DNA of 64,000 bases from Gordonia bronchialis DSM 43247. Its GTDB lineage: Bacteria; Actinomycetota; Actinomycetes; Mycobacteriales; Mycobacteriaceae. Positions 1-8,549 of the stretch are shown here, one piece after another. The notes beneath the pieces are model-generated. The model worked only from the letters and a program-made list of their open reading frames with translations, ran no database searches and was not told the DNA's origin. Each line of letters begins with the position of its first letter. The stretch's first letter is position 1. The stretch covers positions 2,728,001-2,792,000 of the forward strand of contig NC_013441.1 in the NCBI RefSeq assembly GCF_000024785.1, given 5' to 3'. The translations under genes were made by a program, and so were the position numbers.

Positions 1-125
1 GGCATGTCCGGGCATCCGCAGTACTGACACACTGTGCGCCTCCCGAGGTCTCCGACAGGGCTGACCCCACCGTACTGGGCCGCCACATCTCGCAGTGCCG
101 ACTGCCCGCCACCCGCCGAAACGTC

Positions 126-142
126 GTTGCACCCGGTGCAAC
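126..142. promoter_or_regulatory. 17-bp perfect palindrome, probable operator
   Basis: GTTGCACC-C-GGTGCAAC is a perfect 8-bp inverted repeat with a 1-bp centre. It lies 43 bp upstream of a short ORF that has a near-ideal ribosome binding site, and upstream of the hydrolase gene at 319. The size and symmetry fit a dimeric repressor site. No regulator gene lies within this window on that side, so the binding protein is unknown. Confidence 0.5.
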
Positions 143-185
143 ACCGTTGCTACCGTCCGAGAACCACAGAAGGAGGTGATACCCG

Positions 186-260
186 ATGAACGCACATCCA
201 TGGGTGTCCCCCTCCGGAATCACGATCGCACCCCGCGTGGTCGCCACCGGCAACCACTGA
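186..260 (+). CDS. 24-residue small ORF, possible leader peptide
   Basis: The ATG at 186 is preceded by AGGAGGTGA (171-179), an almost complete match to the anti-Shine-Dalgarno sequence, at good spacing. The frame stays open for 24 codons, beginning MNAHPWVSPS and ending VVATGNH before a TGA at 258. It lies between the palindrome at 126-142 and the hydrolase at 319 (58 nt gap) on the same strand. No family is recognised. It could be a translated leader that couples or regulates the hydrolase, or a small functional peptide. The strength of the ribosome site is the main evidence that it is translated. Confidence 0.45.
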   Translation: MNAHPWVSPSGITIAPRVVATGNH

Positions 261-318
261 GCGATCCCGTGCCGGTCGTCCGGGAGCACCACCCAGGTCA
301 CTCCCGAAAGGCACCATC

Positions 319-1044
319 ATGCAGTTCTCATCCGAACAGCGACTCGACGACGACATGCGCGAGCGCCGTTTCACCGTTGCCGGGATCCCCGGAATTCTCT
401 GGACCCCGTACCCGTCGACCCCGACGCCGCTGGTCCTGCTCGGCCATCCCGGCGACCTCGATTCCATGTATCCACGGCTGCTCGAGCGGGCCCGGTCCTG
501 CGTGAGCCTCGGCTTCGCCGCAGCCACCATCGAGACACCCGGCGCGGGTGTCCGACCGCGCTCACCGGCCGCCGACCAAGCACGCAAGGATCTGCGTCGC
601 GCCATGGCGGCCGGTGACCCGCTCGAGGACATCGTCGATCGGCTGGTCCTTCCGCTCGTGGACACCTCCGTTCCGGAATGGCAGGCCACCCTCGACGCGC
701 TTCTGTCGCTACCCGACATCGGAGGCCCGGTCGCGTGGTCGGGAGGGGTGATCGGCATCGGCATCCGACTCGCCCGCATCGAGCCGCGCATCTCGGCAGC
801 TCTGTTGTTCGCCGGCACCTTCGTTCCCAAGACCCTCGTGGACGAGGCTCGTCAGATCTCCATCCCGCTGTTGATGCTGCTCCAATGGGACGACGCCGGA
901 AATGACCGGCCGGCCGCGCTGGAACTGTTCGACGCCTTCGGTTCGGCGCAAAAGACATTGCACGCCAACATGGGTGGCCACACCGGGGTCCCGGCATTCG
1001 AAGGCGACGACGCGGCCCGGTTCTTCGCCCGGCATCTGACCTGA
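319..1044 (+). CDS. alpha/beta hydrolase (dienelactone-hydrolase-like)
   Basis: This 241-residue soluble protein has the layout of a small alpha/beta hydrolase. It shows LLGHPGD near residue 40 (oxyanion region), a nucleophile elbow AWSGG near residue 140 (first Gly of GxSxG replaced by Ala), a likely acidic residue in QWDDAGN near 197 and a histidine in GGHTG near 225. There is no signal peptide. The ATG at 319 follows GAAAGG at suitable spacing. Substrate is unknown. The upstream short ORF and palindrome suggest a regulated transcript of their own; the MFS gene downstream is 99 nt away and probably has its own promoter. Confidence 0.75.
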   Translation: MQFSSEQRLDDDMRERRFTVAGIPGILWTPYPSTPTPLVLLGHPGDLDSMYPRLLERARSCVSLGFAAATIETPGAGVRPRSPAADQARKDLRRAMAAGDPLEDIVDRLVLPLVDTSVPEWQATLDALLSLPDIGGPVAWSGGVIGIGIRLARIEPRISAALLFAGTFVPKTLVDEARQISIPLLMLLQWDDAGNDRPAALELFDAFGSAQKTLHANMGGHTGVPAFEGDDAARFFARHLT

Positions 1045-1052
1045 TCGCGCCA

Positions 1053-1089
1053 CGACAGCAGGCGACAGCACGCGACAGTCCGGCGACAG
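1053..1089. promoter_or_regulatory. four helically phased CGACAG direct repeats
   Basis: CGACAG occurs at 1053, 1063, 1073 and 1084, with spacings of 10, 10 and 11 bp, so all four copies face the same side of the helix. They sit just after the hydrolase stop and 55-90 bp before the MFS start at 1144. Phased direct repeats of this kind are typical of tandem binding by response regulators or similar activators (established for OmpR/PhoB-type proteins). Which protein binds here is unknown. Confidence 0.45.
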
Positions 1090-1143
1090 CGCCGGCTCCT
1101 AACGTCCTGCGGTAGTTGCCACATCGATCGGAAGGAGACTGCC

Positions 1144-2601
1144 ATGACTGCCGCCGTCACCTCCGCGACGCACACATCGTCGCGTACCTACACCTCCCTC
1201 GCCGCCGCCTGGATCCCGCTCGCCGCGCTGTGCCTGGCGTTCTTCGTCGAAATGGTCGACAACACGTTGCTGTCGATCGCATTACCCACCATCGGACGCG
1301 ACATGGCCGGCGACACCACCGCCCTGCAGTGGATCACGGGCGCCTACTCCTTGACCTTCGGTGGGCTGCTGCTGACCGCGGGTTCCATCGCCGACCGATT
1401 CGGTCGTCGTCGGGTACTCCTCATCGGTCTCGCCGCATTCGGGTCACTGAGCCTGCTCGTGCGGGCCGTATCGAACACCGGCGAGCTCATCGCGTTGCGG
1501 GCCGGGCTCGGGATCGCCGCGGCGGCCATGGCGCCGATCACCAACTCGCTGGTCTTCCGCCTGTTCGACGACGAGAAGCTGCGGATGCGCGCGATGACCG
1601 TCATGATCATCGTCGGCATGTCGGGGTTCGTCCTCGGCCCGCTGATCGGCGGGACGGCGCTGGCCCACGTCCGCTGGGAGTGGCTGCTGCTCATCAACGC
1701 GCCGATCGCCTTGATCGCGGCCATCGGAGTCCGGTTCGGTGTCGCCGCCGACCGGCGCGACGATCTCACCGGGGACGCGCTCGATCTGCCGGGCGCACTG
1801 TTGAGCATCACCACGATCGGGCTCGCGTGCTGGTCGTTGACCAGCGGGGTGGAGCACGGCTGGCTCTCGGTGAGCACCATCGCCGCGATCGTCGGGGCAG
1901 TCGGGGCCGGCGTGCTGTTCGTCTGGCATGAACGCCGCAGCCCCGCACCGATGCTCGACATACGACTGTTCACCAACGGAACCGTGCGCGGATCGGCGAT
2001 CGCCCAGATCGGTACGTCGGTGGCGATGGCCAGTGTGATGTTCGGGCTCATCCTGCACTTCCAGTACGCCTACGGCTGGAGTCCGGTCAAGGCGGGCCTC
2101 GCCAATCTGCCGATCATCGTGACGATGGTCCTGGCCACGCCGCTCTCCGAGTGGCTTGCCGCGCGGTTCGGTCATCGCATCGCGTGCCTGATCGGCGCGG
2201 GGTGTCTCGCGGGTTCGATGGCCGGACTGGCCTGGGGCGTGGAGCACGGCTACGGGGTCATCGCTGCCTGCATGGTCCTCATGACCATCGGCTTGCGCAC
2301 CGTCATGACGATCTGTGCGATCGCTTTGGTCGCAGCGACGCCGCCGAACCGCACATCCATCGGCACCGCGCTGAACGACACCGCACAGGAGGTGGGCACC
2401 AGCCTGGGAACCGCGGTGGTCGGCACGCTCATCGCCGTACTCGTCACCACCACCCTGCCGGCCGGGGTGTGGAGCAGTTCACTCGTCGAATCCTTCTTCC
2501 ACGGCGAGCGCATCACCTATGCGGTGCTGGCCGTGGTCGTCGGGCTGATCACGGCGGGCGGAGCGCTCACCCTGACCAACTCGCGCAGCACCGAGGAGTG
2601 A
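1144..2601 (+). CDS. MFS drug-efflux transporter, DHA2 (14-TM) family
   Basis: The 485-residue protein has the length and hydrophobic pattern of 14-helix drug:H+ antiporters. After a short N-terminus it shows the family features LCLAFFVEMVDNTLLSIALPTI in helix 1, and the loop motif SIADRFGRRRVLL between helices 2 and 3. Motif C-like GFVLGPLIGGTAL lies in helix 5. It should export amphipathic or aromatic compounds across the inner membrane using the proton gradient. A GGAAGGAG site precedes the ATG. It is 98 nt upstream of idi on the same strand and could be partly cotranscribed with the carotenoid genes. Phased repeats lie in its promoter region. Confidence 0.85.
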   Translation: MTAAVTSATHTSSRTYTSLAAAWIPLAALCLAFFVEMVDNTLLSIALPTIGRDMAGDTTALQWITGAYSLTFGGLLLTAGSIADRFGRRRVLLIGLAAFGSLSLLVRAVSNTGELIALRAGLGIAAAAMAPITNSLVFRLFDDEKLRMRAMTVMIIVGMSGFVLGPLIGGTALAHVRWEWLLLINAPIALIAAIGVRFGVAADRRDDLTGDALDLPGALLSITTIGLACWSLTSGVEHGWLSVSTIAAIVGAVGAGVLFVWHERRSPAPMLDIRLFTNGTVRGSAIAQIGTSVAMASVMFGLILHFQYAYGWSPVKAGLANLPIIVTMVLATPLSEWLAARFGHRIACLIGAGCLAGSMAGLAWGVEHGYGVIAACMVLMTIGLRTVMTICAIALVAATPPNRTSIGTALNDTAQEVGTSLGTAVVGTLIAVLVTTTLPAGVWSSSLVESFFHGERITYAVLAVVVGLITAGGALTLTNSRSTEE

Positions 2602-2699
2602 GCCTCGGCAGCGACCATCCGGATCGGCGGCGGCACCGAATTTCCTGGAGAACGGACAGTCCTGCGACGATGCTCTTGAACCGAGAAACGGAGGCCGCG

Positions 2700-3245
2700 A
2701 TGACGAACGACCTGGTCGTGCTGCTCGATGAACGACGACGACCGTGCGGTACGGCACCGCGACGCAGCGTGCACGGCACCGACACACCGCTGCACCTGGC
2801 GTTCTCCTGCCACATCGTCGACTCTCACGATCGCATCCTGATGACGCGGCGGGCATTGGCCAAGACGACGTGGCCGGGGGTGTGGACCAACTCCTACTGC
2901 GGACACCCCCGGCCGGGGGAGTCCGTGGAGGACGCGGTCCGGCGATACGCACCTCGTGAACTCGGGCTCGAGGTGGACGGGTTGCACTGTGTGCTACCCG
3001 ACTTCGACTACCGGGCCGTGGACGCCGACGGCGTGGTGGAGAACGAGATCTGCCCGGTCTACTGGGCTCGGCCGATCGGTGCACCGCAACCGAACCCGGA
3101 CGAGGTGATGGACCACGTCTGGGCACCCATCGACGATGTGTGGGCGGCGGCAGCCAATACTCCGTGGGCCTTCAGTCCGTGGTTCGTCGAACAGGTCCGT
3201 GCTCTCGGGCCGCGGCCCCTCGAGGCGATCCGGTGGGCGTCATGA
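2700..3245 (+). CDS. idi: isopentenyl-diphosphate delta-isomerase, type I
   Basis: This 181-residue Nudix-fold enzyme interconverts isopentenyl and dimethylallyl diphosphate, balancing the C5 units for the carotenoid operon. The hallmark TWPGVWTNSYCGHP carries the catalytic Cys at about residue 67. Metal-ligand histidines are in VHGTDTPLHL and CGHP, and the second catalytic Glu is in VENEICPVYWA. Start 2700 is chosen because GGAGG at 2690 is well spaced; an in-frame ATG at 2670 lacks a ribosome site. Its stop overlaps the crtB start (ATGA), so the two are translationally coupled. Confidence 0.93.
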   Translation: MTNDLVVLLDERRRPCGTAPRRSVHGTDTPLHLAFSCHIVDSHDRILMTRRALAKTTWPGVWTNSYCGHPRPGESVEDAVRRYAPRELGLEVDGLHCVLPDFDYRAVDADGVVENEICPVYWARPIGAPQPNPDEVMDHVWAPIDDVWAAAANTPWAFSPWFVEQVRALGPRPLEAIRWAS

Positions 3246-4165
3246 CCGTCAGCGTGCGACCACCGACCCAGTCCGACGACACACGGCCCTATCACCACTA
3301 CGACGATGTTGCCGACGAGACCGCGGCGCTGGTGATCAGCTCCTATTCGTCGTCGTTCGGGCTGGCGTCACGCCTGCTCGCGAAACCGGTGCGCCGGGAC
3401 GTGCACAACATCTACGCGCTCGTCAGGGTGGCCGACGAGATCGTCGACGCCCCCCGGCCCGATCAAACCGAAACGCAACGGCGCCAGGCGCTCGACGCCC
3501 TCGAGACCGAGGTCATCGCGGCCCTGCGCACCGGGTCGAGTTCCAATCTGGTCGTACACGCCTTCGCCCGCACCGCCCGCCGCACCGGCATCGACGCCGC
3601 CCTGGTGGCCCCGTTCTTCGCGTCCATGCGCGCCGACCTGGACTGTGCGGTGCACGACGAGCAGAGCCTGGCCGACTACATCTACGGTTCGGCCGAGGTG
3701 GTGGGGCTGATGTGTGTGCATGCCTTCCTGTCCGACCACCCGCACCGCAAGGCGCGTTACGACCAGCTCGCGCCCGGCGCACGCCGCTTGGGCGCGGCGT
3801 TCCAGAAGGTCAACTTCCTGCGTGACCTGGGCGAGGATGCCGGCCAGCTGGGCCGGCGCTACCTCGTCGGACTCGATCCCGATCACCCCACCGAACAGGC
3901 CTGGCAGCACTGGCTCGACGACATCGACGCCGACCTCGCTGCCGCCGCGAGAACGATTCCGTTGTTGCCCAACGGCACTCGGGTTGCTGTGTGCACCGCA
4001 CATGACATCTTCGCCGATCTATCCCGCCGGTTGCGGGCGACACCGCCCGCGCAGGCCTGCCGCACCAGGGTTCGCGTTCCTGGACGCGAGAAGGCACGGA
4101 TCGCGGCAGCGGCCGCCCTCCGGCGCGGCAACCCACGCGTCACAGCGCAGGCCCCGGCGTCGTGA
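3242..4165 (+). CDS. crtB: phytoene synthase
   Basis: The 307-residue protein condenses two geranylgeranyl diphosphates to phytoene, the first committed C40 step. It shows the squalene/phytoene synthase pattern: SYSSSFGLASRLL near residue 37, the first Asp-rich motif RVADEIVDAPR near residue 62, and the second Asp-rich motif NFLRDLGEDA near residue 190. It overlaps idi by 4 nt upstream and crtI by 4 nt downstream (GTGA). Length is normal for the family. Confidence 0.93.
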   Translation: MTVSVRPPTQSDDTRPYHHYDDVADETAALVISSYSSSFGLASRLLAKPVRRDVHNIYALVRVADEIVDAPRPDQTETQRRQALDALETEVIAALRTGSSSNLVVHAFARTARRTGIDAALVAPFFASMRADLDCAVHDEQSLADYIYGSAEVVGLMCVHAFLSDHPHRKARYDQLAPGARRLGAAFQKVNFLRDLGEDAGQLGRRYLVGLDPDHPTEQAWQHWLDDIDADLAAAARTIPLLPNGTRVAVCTAHDIFADLSRRLRATPPAQACRTRVRVPGREKARIAAAAALRRGNPRVTAQAPAS

Positions 4166-5772
4166 CCGGGACTCACCAGAAACGAATTGTCGTCATCGGT
4201 GGCGGGGTCGCGGGCCTGGCCACCGCGACCCTGTTGGCCGCCGATGGCCACGACGTGGAACTCGTCGAGAAGAACCCGGACCTCGGTGGGCGCGCGGGTT
4301 CGTGGGCACACAGTGGGTTTCGTTTCGACACCGGGCCGTCGTGGTGGCTGATGCCCGAGGTCTTCGACCACTTCTTCCGCCTCGTCGGGACCTCCACCGA
4401 ACAACGTCTGGATCTGCGTAGCCTCGATCCCGCCTATCGGGTGTTCTTCGAGGGTGACGCCGACCCGATTGACATCACCGCCGACGTCGACCTCAATCGG
4501 AAGGTCTTCGAGTCCGTCGAGCCCGGTGCGGGCGCCGCGCTCGACGATTATCTGACGTCCGCGCGTCGCGTCTATGACCTTGCGGTGCAACGTTTCCTCT
4601 ACACCAACTTCGATTCCGCGGCCGCCTATCTGGGGCCTACGGTACTGCGTAATGCACCCGAACTCACCCGCCTGTTGCTCCGGACACTGGACCGGTTCAT
4701 CGCCGAGCGATTCACCGATCGTCGCCTGCGCCAGATCCTCGGGTACCCGGCGGTGTTCCTCGGCTCATCCCCCGATCGCACGCCGGCGATGTATCACCTG
4801 ATGAGTTGGCTCGACATCGCCGACGGGGTGCGTTACCCGGTGGGCGGATTCACCACCCTGGTCGACGCGTTGGCCGCGGTCGCGCTGGAACACGGTGTGC
4901 GCGTTCACACATCAACCACAGCCGTCGCCATCGAAACCACGCCCCGACGTCGGCTCACCCGGCCGCTGGGGCGACGCGCATCGGTGCGCGGTGTGCGGGT
5001 CCGTGACGACGACGGTGACGAGCGGACCATCGACGCCGACGTGGTGGTCGGCGCCACCGACCTGCATCACGTCGAAACCCGGCTGTTGCCCGCCCGGCTG
5101 CGCACCTTCGGTGAGAAGTGGTGGGACCGTGCCGTATCCGGCCCCGGCTCGGTCCTCGTCTTCCTCGGCGTACGCGGCGAGCTTCCGCACCTGGCGCATC
5201 ATTCGTTGTTCTTCACCGAGGACTGGACCACCAACTTCGATGCCATCTTCGAGAGTCCCACGCGCGTGCCGGATCCGGCATCCATCTATGTGTGCCGTCC
5301 GTCGGCGACCGATCCGAGCGTCGCACCCGCCGGTCACGAGAATCTGTTCATTCTCGTCCCGGTGCCGGCGGATCCCGATCTCGGCGCGGGCGGTGAGGAC
5401 GGCCACGGCGACGCCACGGTCGAGCGGATCGCCGATCGCGCCATCGCGCTCGTCGCCGACTGGGCGGGTGTGCCCGACCTCGCCGAGCGGATCGCCGTGC
5501 GGCGCACCGTGGGACCCGCGGACTTCGTCACCGATGTCAACGCGTGGTCGGGTGGGGCACTCGGACCCGCACATACGTTGCGGCAGAGTGCCTTCTTCCG
5601 CGCGACCAACCGTTCCCGCAAGGTCGACGGCCTGTACTACGTCGGGCACAGCACCACCCCCGGCATCGGCCTCCCGATGTGCTTGATCAGCGCCGAGCTC
5701 GTCCGCAAACGCCTCCGCGGCGACAAGTCAGTCGGCCCGTCGCCCACACCACCACCTCCCACCACTGGTTGA
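4162..5772 (+). CDS. crtI: phytoene desaturase (CrtI type)
   Basis: This 536-residue FAD enzyme desaturates phytoene, usually to lycopene. The N-terminus carries the dinucleotide motif VVIGGGVAGLATATLLA, followed by EKNPDLGGRAG and the family signature FDTGPSWWLMPEVF. The C-terminus has YYVGHSTTPGIGLPMCLIS, the conserved carotenoid-desaturase end motif. It starts with GTG at 4162 overlapping crtB. The stop codon lies inside the first unit of an intergenic repeat cluster. It is the last gene of the plus-strand carotenoid operon. Confidence 0.92.
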   Translation: MTGTHQKRIVVIGGGVAGLATATLLAADGHDVELVEKNPDLGGRAGSWAHSGFRFDTGPSWWLMPEVFDHFFRLVGTSTEQRLDLRSLDPAYRVFFEGDADPIDITADVDLNRKVFESVEPGAGAALDDYLTSARRVYDLAVQRFLYTNFDSAAAYLGPTVLRNAPELTRLLLRTLDRFIAERFTDRRLRQILGYPAVFLGSSPDRTPAMYHLMSWLDIADGVRYPVGGFTTLVDALAAVALEHGVRVHTSTTAVAIETTPRRRLTRPLGRRASVRGVRVRDDDGDERTIDADVVVGATDLHHVETRLLPARLRTFGEKWWDRAVSGPGSVLVFLGVRGELPHLAHHSLFFTEDWTTNFDAIFESPTRVPDPASIYVCRPSATDPSVAPAGHENLFILVPVPADPDLGAGGEDGHGDATVERIADRAIALVADWAGVPDLAERIAVRRTVGPADFVTDVNAWSGGALGPAHTLRQSAFFRATNRSRKVDGLYYVGHSTTPGIGLPMCLISAELVRKRLRGDKSVGPSPTPPPPTTG

Positions 5773-5890
5773 GCGGAACAACCCCCACCGCTGGTCGAGC
5801 CACCCCGTGACCACGGATCACACCGCCCGACCCCCACTGCTGGTTGAGCCGTGACTGACGAGCGAAGCGAGACAGCCGCGCGTCGAATCC
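5764..5890. repeat. REP-like repeat cluster between convergent crt operons
   Basis: The motif CTGGTTGAGC (or CTGGTCGAGC) occurs at 5765, 5791 and 5840. The third copy runs into GACGAGCGAAGCGAGAC and GCGCGTCGAA, giving a partly palindromic unit. Similar extragenic units are common in Gordonia/Rhodococcus genomes (general knowledge, not checked here). The cluster fills the 153 bp between the ends of crtI and the CrtD-like gene, overlaps the crtI stop, and could serve as a bidirectional transcription end. Confidence 0.6.
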
Positions 5891-5925
5891 ACCCCGCGAC
5901 ACGACAATGTCAGCACCACAACGGA

Positions 5926-7416
5926 TCACACCGCCGGACCGATCAACTCGGCCACAATCTTCGCCGACATCATCACCAACGGCAGTCCACCGCCGGGGTG
6001 GGCGGAACCGCCGACCACGAACAGACCTGGAACGTCGGTGGTGTTGCGCGGCCGCAGGAAGGCGGCGCGCGGACCATTCGACGACGTCCCGTAGATCGAC
6101 CCGCCGGGAGTGAGCGTGCGCCGTTCCAGATCCGCGGGTGTCAGGATGTCGCAGTGCCGCACACGAGTTCGGATGTCGAGTCCACGCTCGGCCATTCGGT
6201 GCAGGATCATGTCCGCGTAGTCGGTGGCCAATGCGCCGCGGTCCCAGTCGACTCCGTTTCGCGGCTCGTGTCGGGGCGCATTCACCAGCACGAACCACGC
6301 ACCAGTACCTGGCGCCGGCACGATCTGTGGGTCCTCGGGGGCAGACAGGTAGATGGTGGGGTCCGCCACGGGACGTGGCGGACCCCCGCGGCCGAAGATG
6401 GCGTCGAACTCCGCGTCGTAGTCCTCGGGGAACAGGACCTGATGATGACATCGGTCCGGCGGGGGATCGTCGACACCGAGCAGCAGCACAAAACCCGACA
6501 GCGACGCTGTCGCGCGCCGGATCCGGCGCAGAGCCCTTGCCGCTGAACGCGTGTGGAGCAACGATCGATACAGTTGCTCGGCATCGGCGTTGGCGACCAC
6601 CAGATCAGCCCGGCGGTAGGTGCCGTCGGACAACACGACGCCATCGGCGTGCCCGTCGGCGCCGACGCTGATCTGCGCGACGGTGCTACCCGTCTCGATG
6701 ACGCCACCGAGTGCCTCGAACCGGTCGGCGATCGCGGTGGCGATCCGCCCCAGGCCACCTGGGACATACCATGATCCCCACGCCTGCTCCGCCCACGGCA
6801 CCGCGGCGAGAGCCGCCGGGGCACGCCTGGGATCTGAGCCGGTGTAGGTCGCGTACCGATCGAGCAGCATCCGTAGCGGCGGATCGCGCAGATAGCGGGA
6901 TCCGAGACCTCGCAGCGACCTCCAGGGGGCGATGGTGGCGATGTCGGCGGGCCGGGCAGCTCTGAGCAGCGAGCGGCCACTGATCGGCGACTCCAGGAAC
7001 GTGTGGTGGGTGAGATCCCAGATGTGTTCCGCGCGAGCAAGAAACGACATCCACTGTGCACCACGACCCGGCCCGAGCGCGGTGTCGAGTGCATCGGGGA
7101 TCTCGGACAGCTCACCCGGCAGATCCAATCTCGTCCCGTCCGGGAATCGGTACCGGGCGGCGATGTCGAGGCGGGTCAGCGGCAGTACGTCGTCGACCGC
7201 GACGCCGGTGGCCGCGAACAGCTGCTGCAGCACGTGCGGCATCGTCACCAGCGAGGGTCCGGTGTCGAAGATGAAGCCATCACGTTCCAGCACACCGAGT
7301 TTCCCGCCGATCTCGGCAGACTGTTCGATGATGCTGACCCGGTGGCCCAGCGCCTGCAACCGCAGCGCGGCGGCCAATCCGCCCACGCCGGCGCCGACGA
7401 CGAGGACCTCCGTCAT
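5926..7416 (-). CDS. second CrtI/CrtD-type carotenoid desaturase
   Basis: A 496-residue FAD-dependent carotenoid oxidoreductase. It has VLVVGAGVGGLAAALRLQAL at the N-terminus, then GGKLG and FDTGPSLVTMPHVL, and near the C-terminus GLFVVGGSAHPGGGLPLVMM. It is only distantly similar to the CrtI encoded across the repeat cluster. Given its neighbours (CruF hydratase, glycosyltransferase and CrtA-like oxygenase) a CrtD-like 3,4-desaturase of 1-hydroxy-carotenoids is the best guess. A C-4 oxidase of the same fold cannot be excluded. Its ATG overlaps the glycosyltransferase stop by 4 nt, and it ends the minus-strand operon. Confidence 0.8.
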   Translation of the reverse strand: MTEVLVVGAGVGGLAAALRLQALGHRVSIIEQSAEIGGKLGVLERDGFIFDTGPSLVTMPHVLQQLFAATGVAVDDVLPLTRLDIAARYRFPDGTRLDLPGELSEIPDALDTALGPGRGAQWMSFLARAEHIWDLTHHTFLESPISGRSLLRAARPADIATIAPWRSLRGLGSRYLRDPPLRMLLDRYATYTGSDPRRAPAALAAVPWAEQAWGSWYVPGGLGRIATAIADRFEALGGVIETGSTVAQISVGADGHADGVVLSDGTYRRADLVVANADAEQLYRSLLHTRSAARALRRIRRATASLSGFVLLLGVDDPPPDRCHHQVLFPEDYDAEFDAIFGRGGPPRPVADPTIYLSAPEDPQIVPAPGTGAWFVLVNAPRHEPRNGVDWDRGALATDYADMILHRMAERGLDIRTRVRHCDILTPADLERRTLTPGGSIYGTSSNGPRAAFLRPRNTTDVPGLFVVGGSAHPGGGLPLVMMSAKIVAELIGPAV

Positions 7417-8549
7417 CGGCCCACCGCCACCGTGCGCCCCTTCCAACGCGCCGTGCCGCGCCGGCGTGCGATCATCGAATCCGCGGTGAGCAGCCCGAAC
7501 GCGAGGATCGAGATCGGATGCGCGGCCACGTCGGGCCAGATCCGACCGTGCGTGGTCGCGGCGACAACCGCCCGGGACGTCACGCCGGCGAGGTATCCCA
7601 CCAAGCCGGCACGGGATCCGCCGACCATCGCGATCGCCGGGACGACGTGCACGACGACGAGCAAGCCGACCACCGCCACGGCCGCCGACGACGATCCGAA
7701 GGCCGCCCACAAGGACTTTCGATACCCGTCGCGGAGAGCGACGGCACCGGTGTACATGCGGCACTCGGCGATCTGGCTGCCCTCGGTCACCCCACCGCGT
7801 CCGCCGACGGCTTTGACGGCGCGGAGCAGCGCGATATCCTCGATCACCTCGGCACGCACGGCGTGGTGGCCGCCGGCGCGGCGGTACACTCCGGCGTCGA
7901 CCACGAGCAGTTGGCCGTTGGCCACCGACATCGACGGTCGCGCGGTGCGTTCGGCGAGACGCAGCGGAAGGGTGCTCATCCACGACCACTGCAGCAGTGG
8001 CTGGATGAGCCGTTCGGCAACGGTGTCGGCGCGTTGCCGCGGGTAAGGACTCACCAGGTCGAGTCCGGTGTCGCGCAGCAACGCCCCGGCGGCGACGAAG
8101 GCGCACGGTCGCACCCGCACGTCGGCGTCGACGAAGATCAGCAATCCCTCGGCATCGTCGGCGCGGCGGGCCAATTGCGCACACGCCCACGGCTTTCCGA
8201 GCCAGCCGTGCGGTGTGGGTGTTCCGGTGATCACCTCGACCCGGGGGTCCCGGCCGGCATATCCGACCGCCAGCTCGGCGGTACCGTCGGTGGACTCGTC
8301 GTCGAGCACGATGACGCGGCCCGGTCCCGGCCACCGATCGAGCGCGGCGAGGATCGCGTCGAGGCAGTCGATGACGTTGCTCGCCTCGTCACGCACCGGC
8401 AGCAGGACCACGAGCGGCTCGGAGTGCGGCACGGCAGTCAGATCGGGTTGTCGCAGGGTCATCGCATTGCGGACGGTGAGGGCGAGTGAACCGACGGCGA
8501 GGACGGCGCCGACGCGGACCACCTCCTGCCAACGATCAGTCGCGGACAC
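7413..8549 (-). CDS. family-2 glycosyltransferase (CruG-like), carotenoid operon
   Basis: This 378-residue protein has an N-terminal membrane anchor, a GT2 domain and further C-terminal membrane segments. GT2 motifs include VVLLPVRDEASNVIDCLDAI, VIVLDDESTDGT, the DxD motif FVDADVR and the acceptor-side motif VIEDIALLRAVK (Q/ED-type). It probably transfers a sugar to a hydroxylated carotenoid, as CruG does next to CruF in cyanobacteria. The start is GTG at 8549, inside the end of cruF (14 nt overlap). The related CrtQ type from staphyloxanthin synthesis is an alternative. Confidence 0.78.
   Translation of the reverse strand: MSATDRWQEVVRVGAVLAVGSLALTVRNAMTLRQPDLTAVPHSEPLVVLLPVRDEASNVIDCLDAILAALDRWPGPGRVIVLDDESTDGTAELAVGYAGRDPRVEVITGTPTPHGWLGKPWACAQLARRADDAEGLLIFVDADVRVRPCAFVAAGALLRDTGLDLVSPYPRQRADTVAERLIQPLLQWSWMSTLPLRLAERTARPSMSVANGQLLVVDAGVYRRAGGHHAVRAEVIEDIALLRAVKAVGGRGGVTEGSQIAECRMYTGAVALRDGYRKSLWAAFGSSSAAVAVVGLLVVVHVVPAIAMVGGSRAGLVGYLAGVTSRAVVAATTHGRIWPDVAAHPISILAFGLLTADSMIARRRGTARWKGRTVAVGR

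Noticed and set aside
1053..1089. CGACAG repeats as a CRISPR or tandem-repeat array
   Set aside because: Unit and spacing are far too short for CRISPR; a phased protein-binding site is a better explanation.
7417..8334. N-terminal extension of the second desaturase frame, giving an 802-residue protein
   Set aside because: The extension is Arg-rich shadow of the glycosyltransferase gene; the ATG at 7416 overlaps that gene's stop and begins the FAD motif directly.
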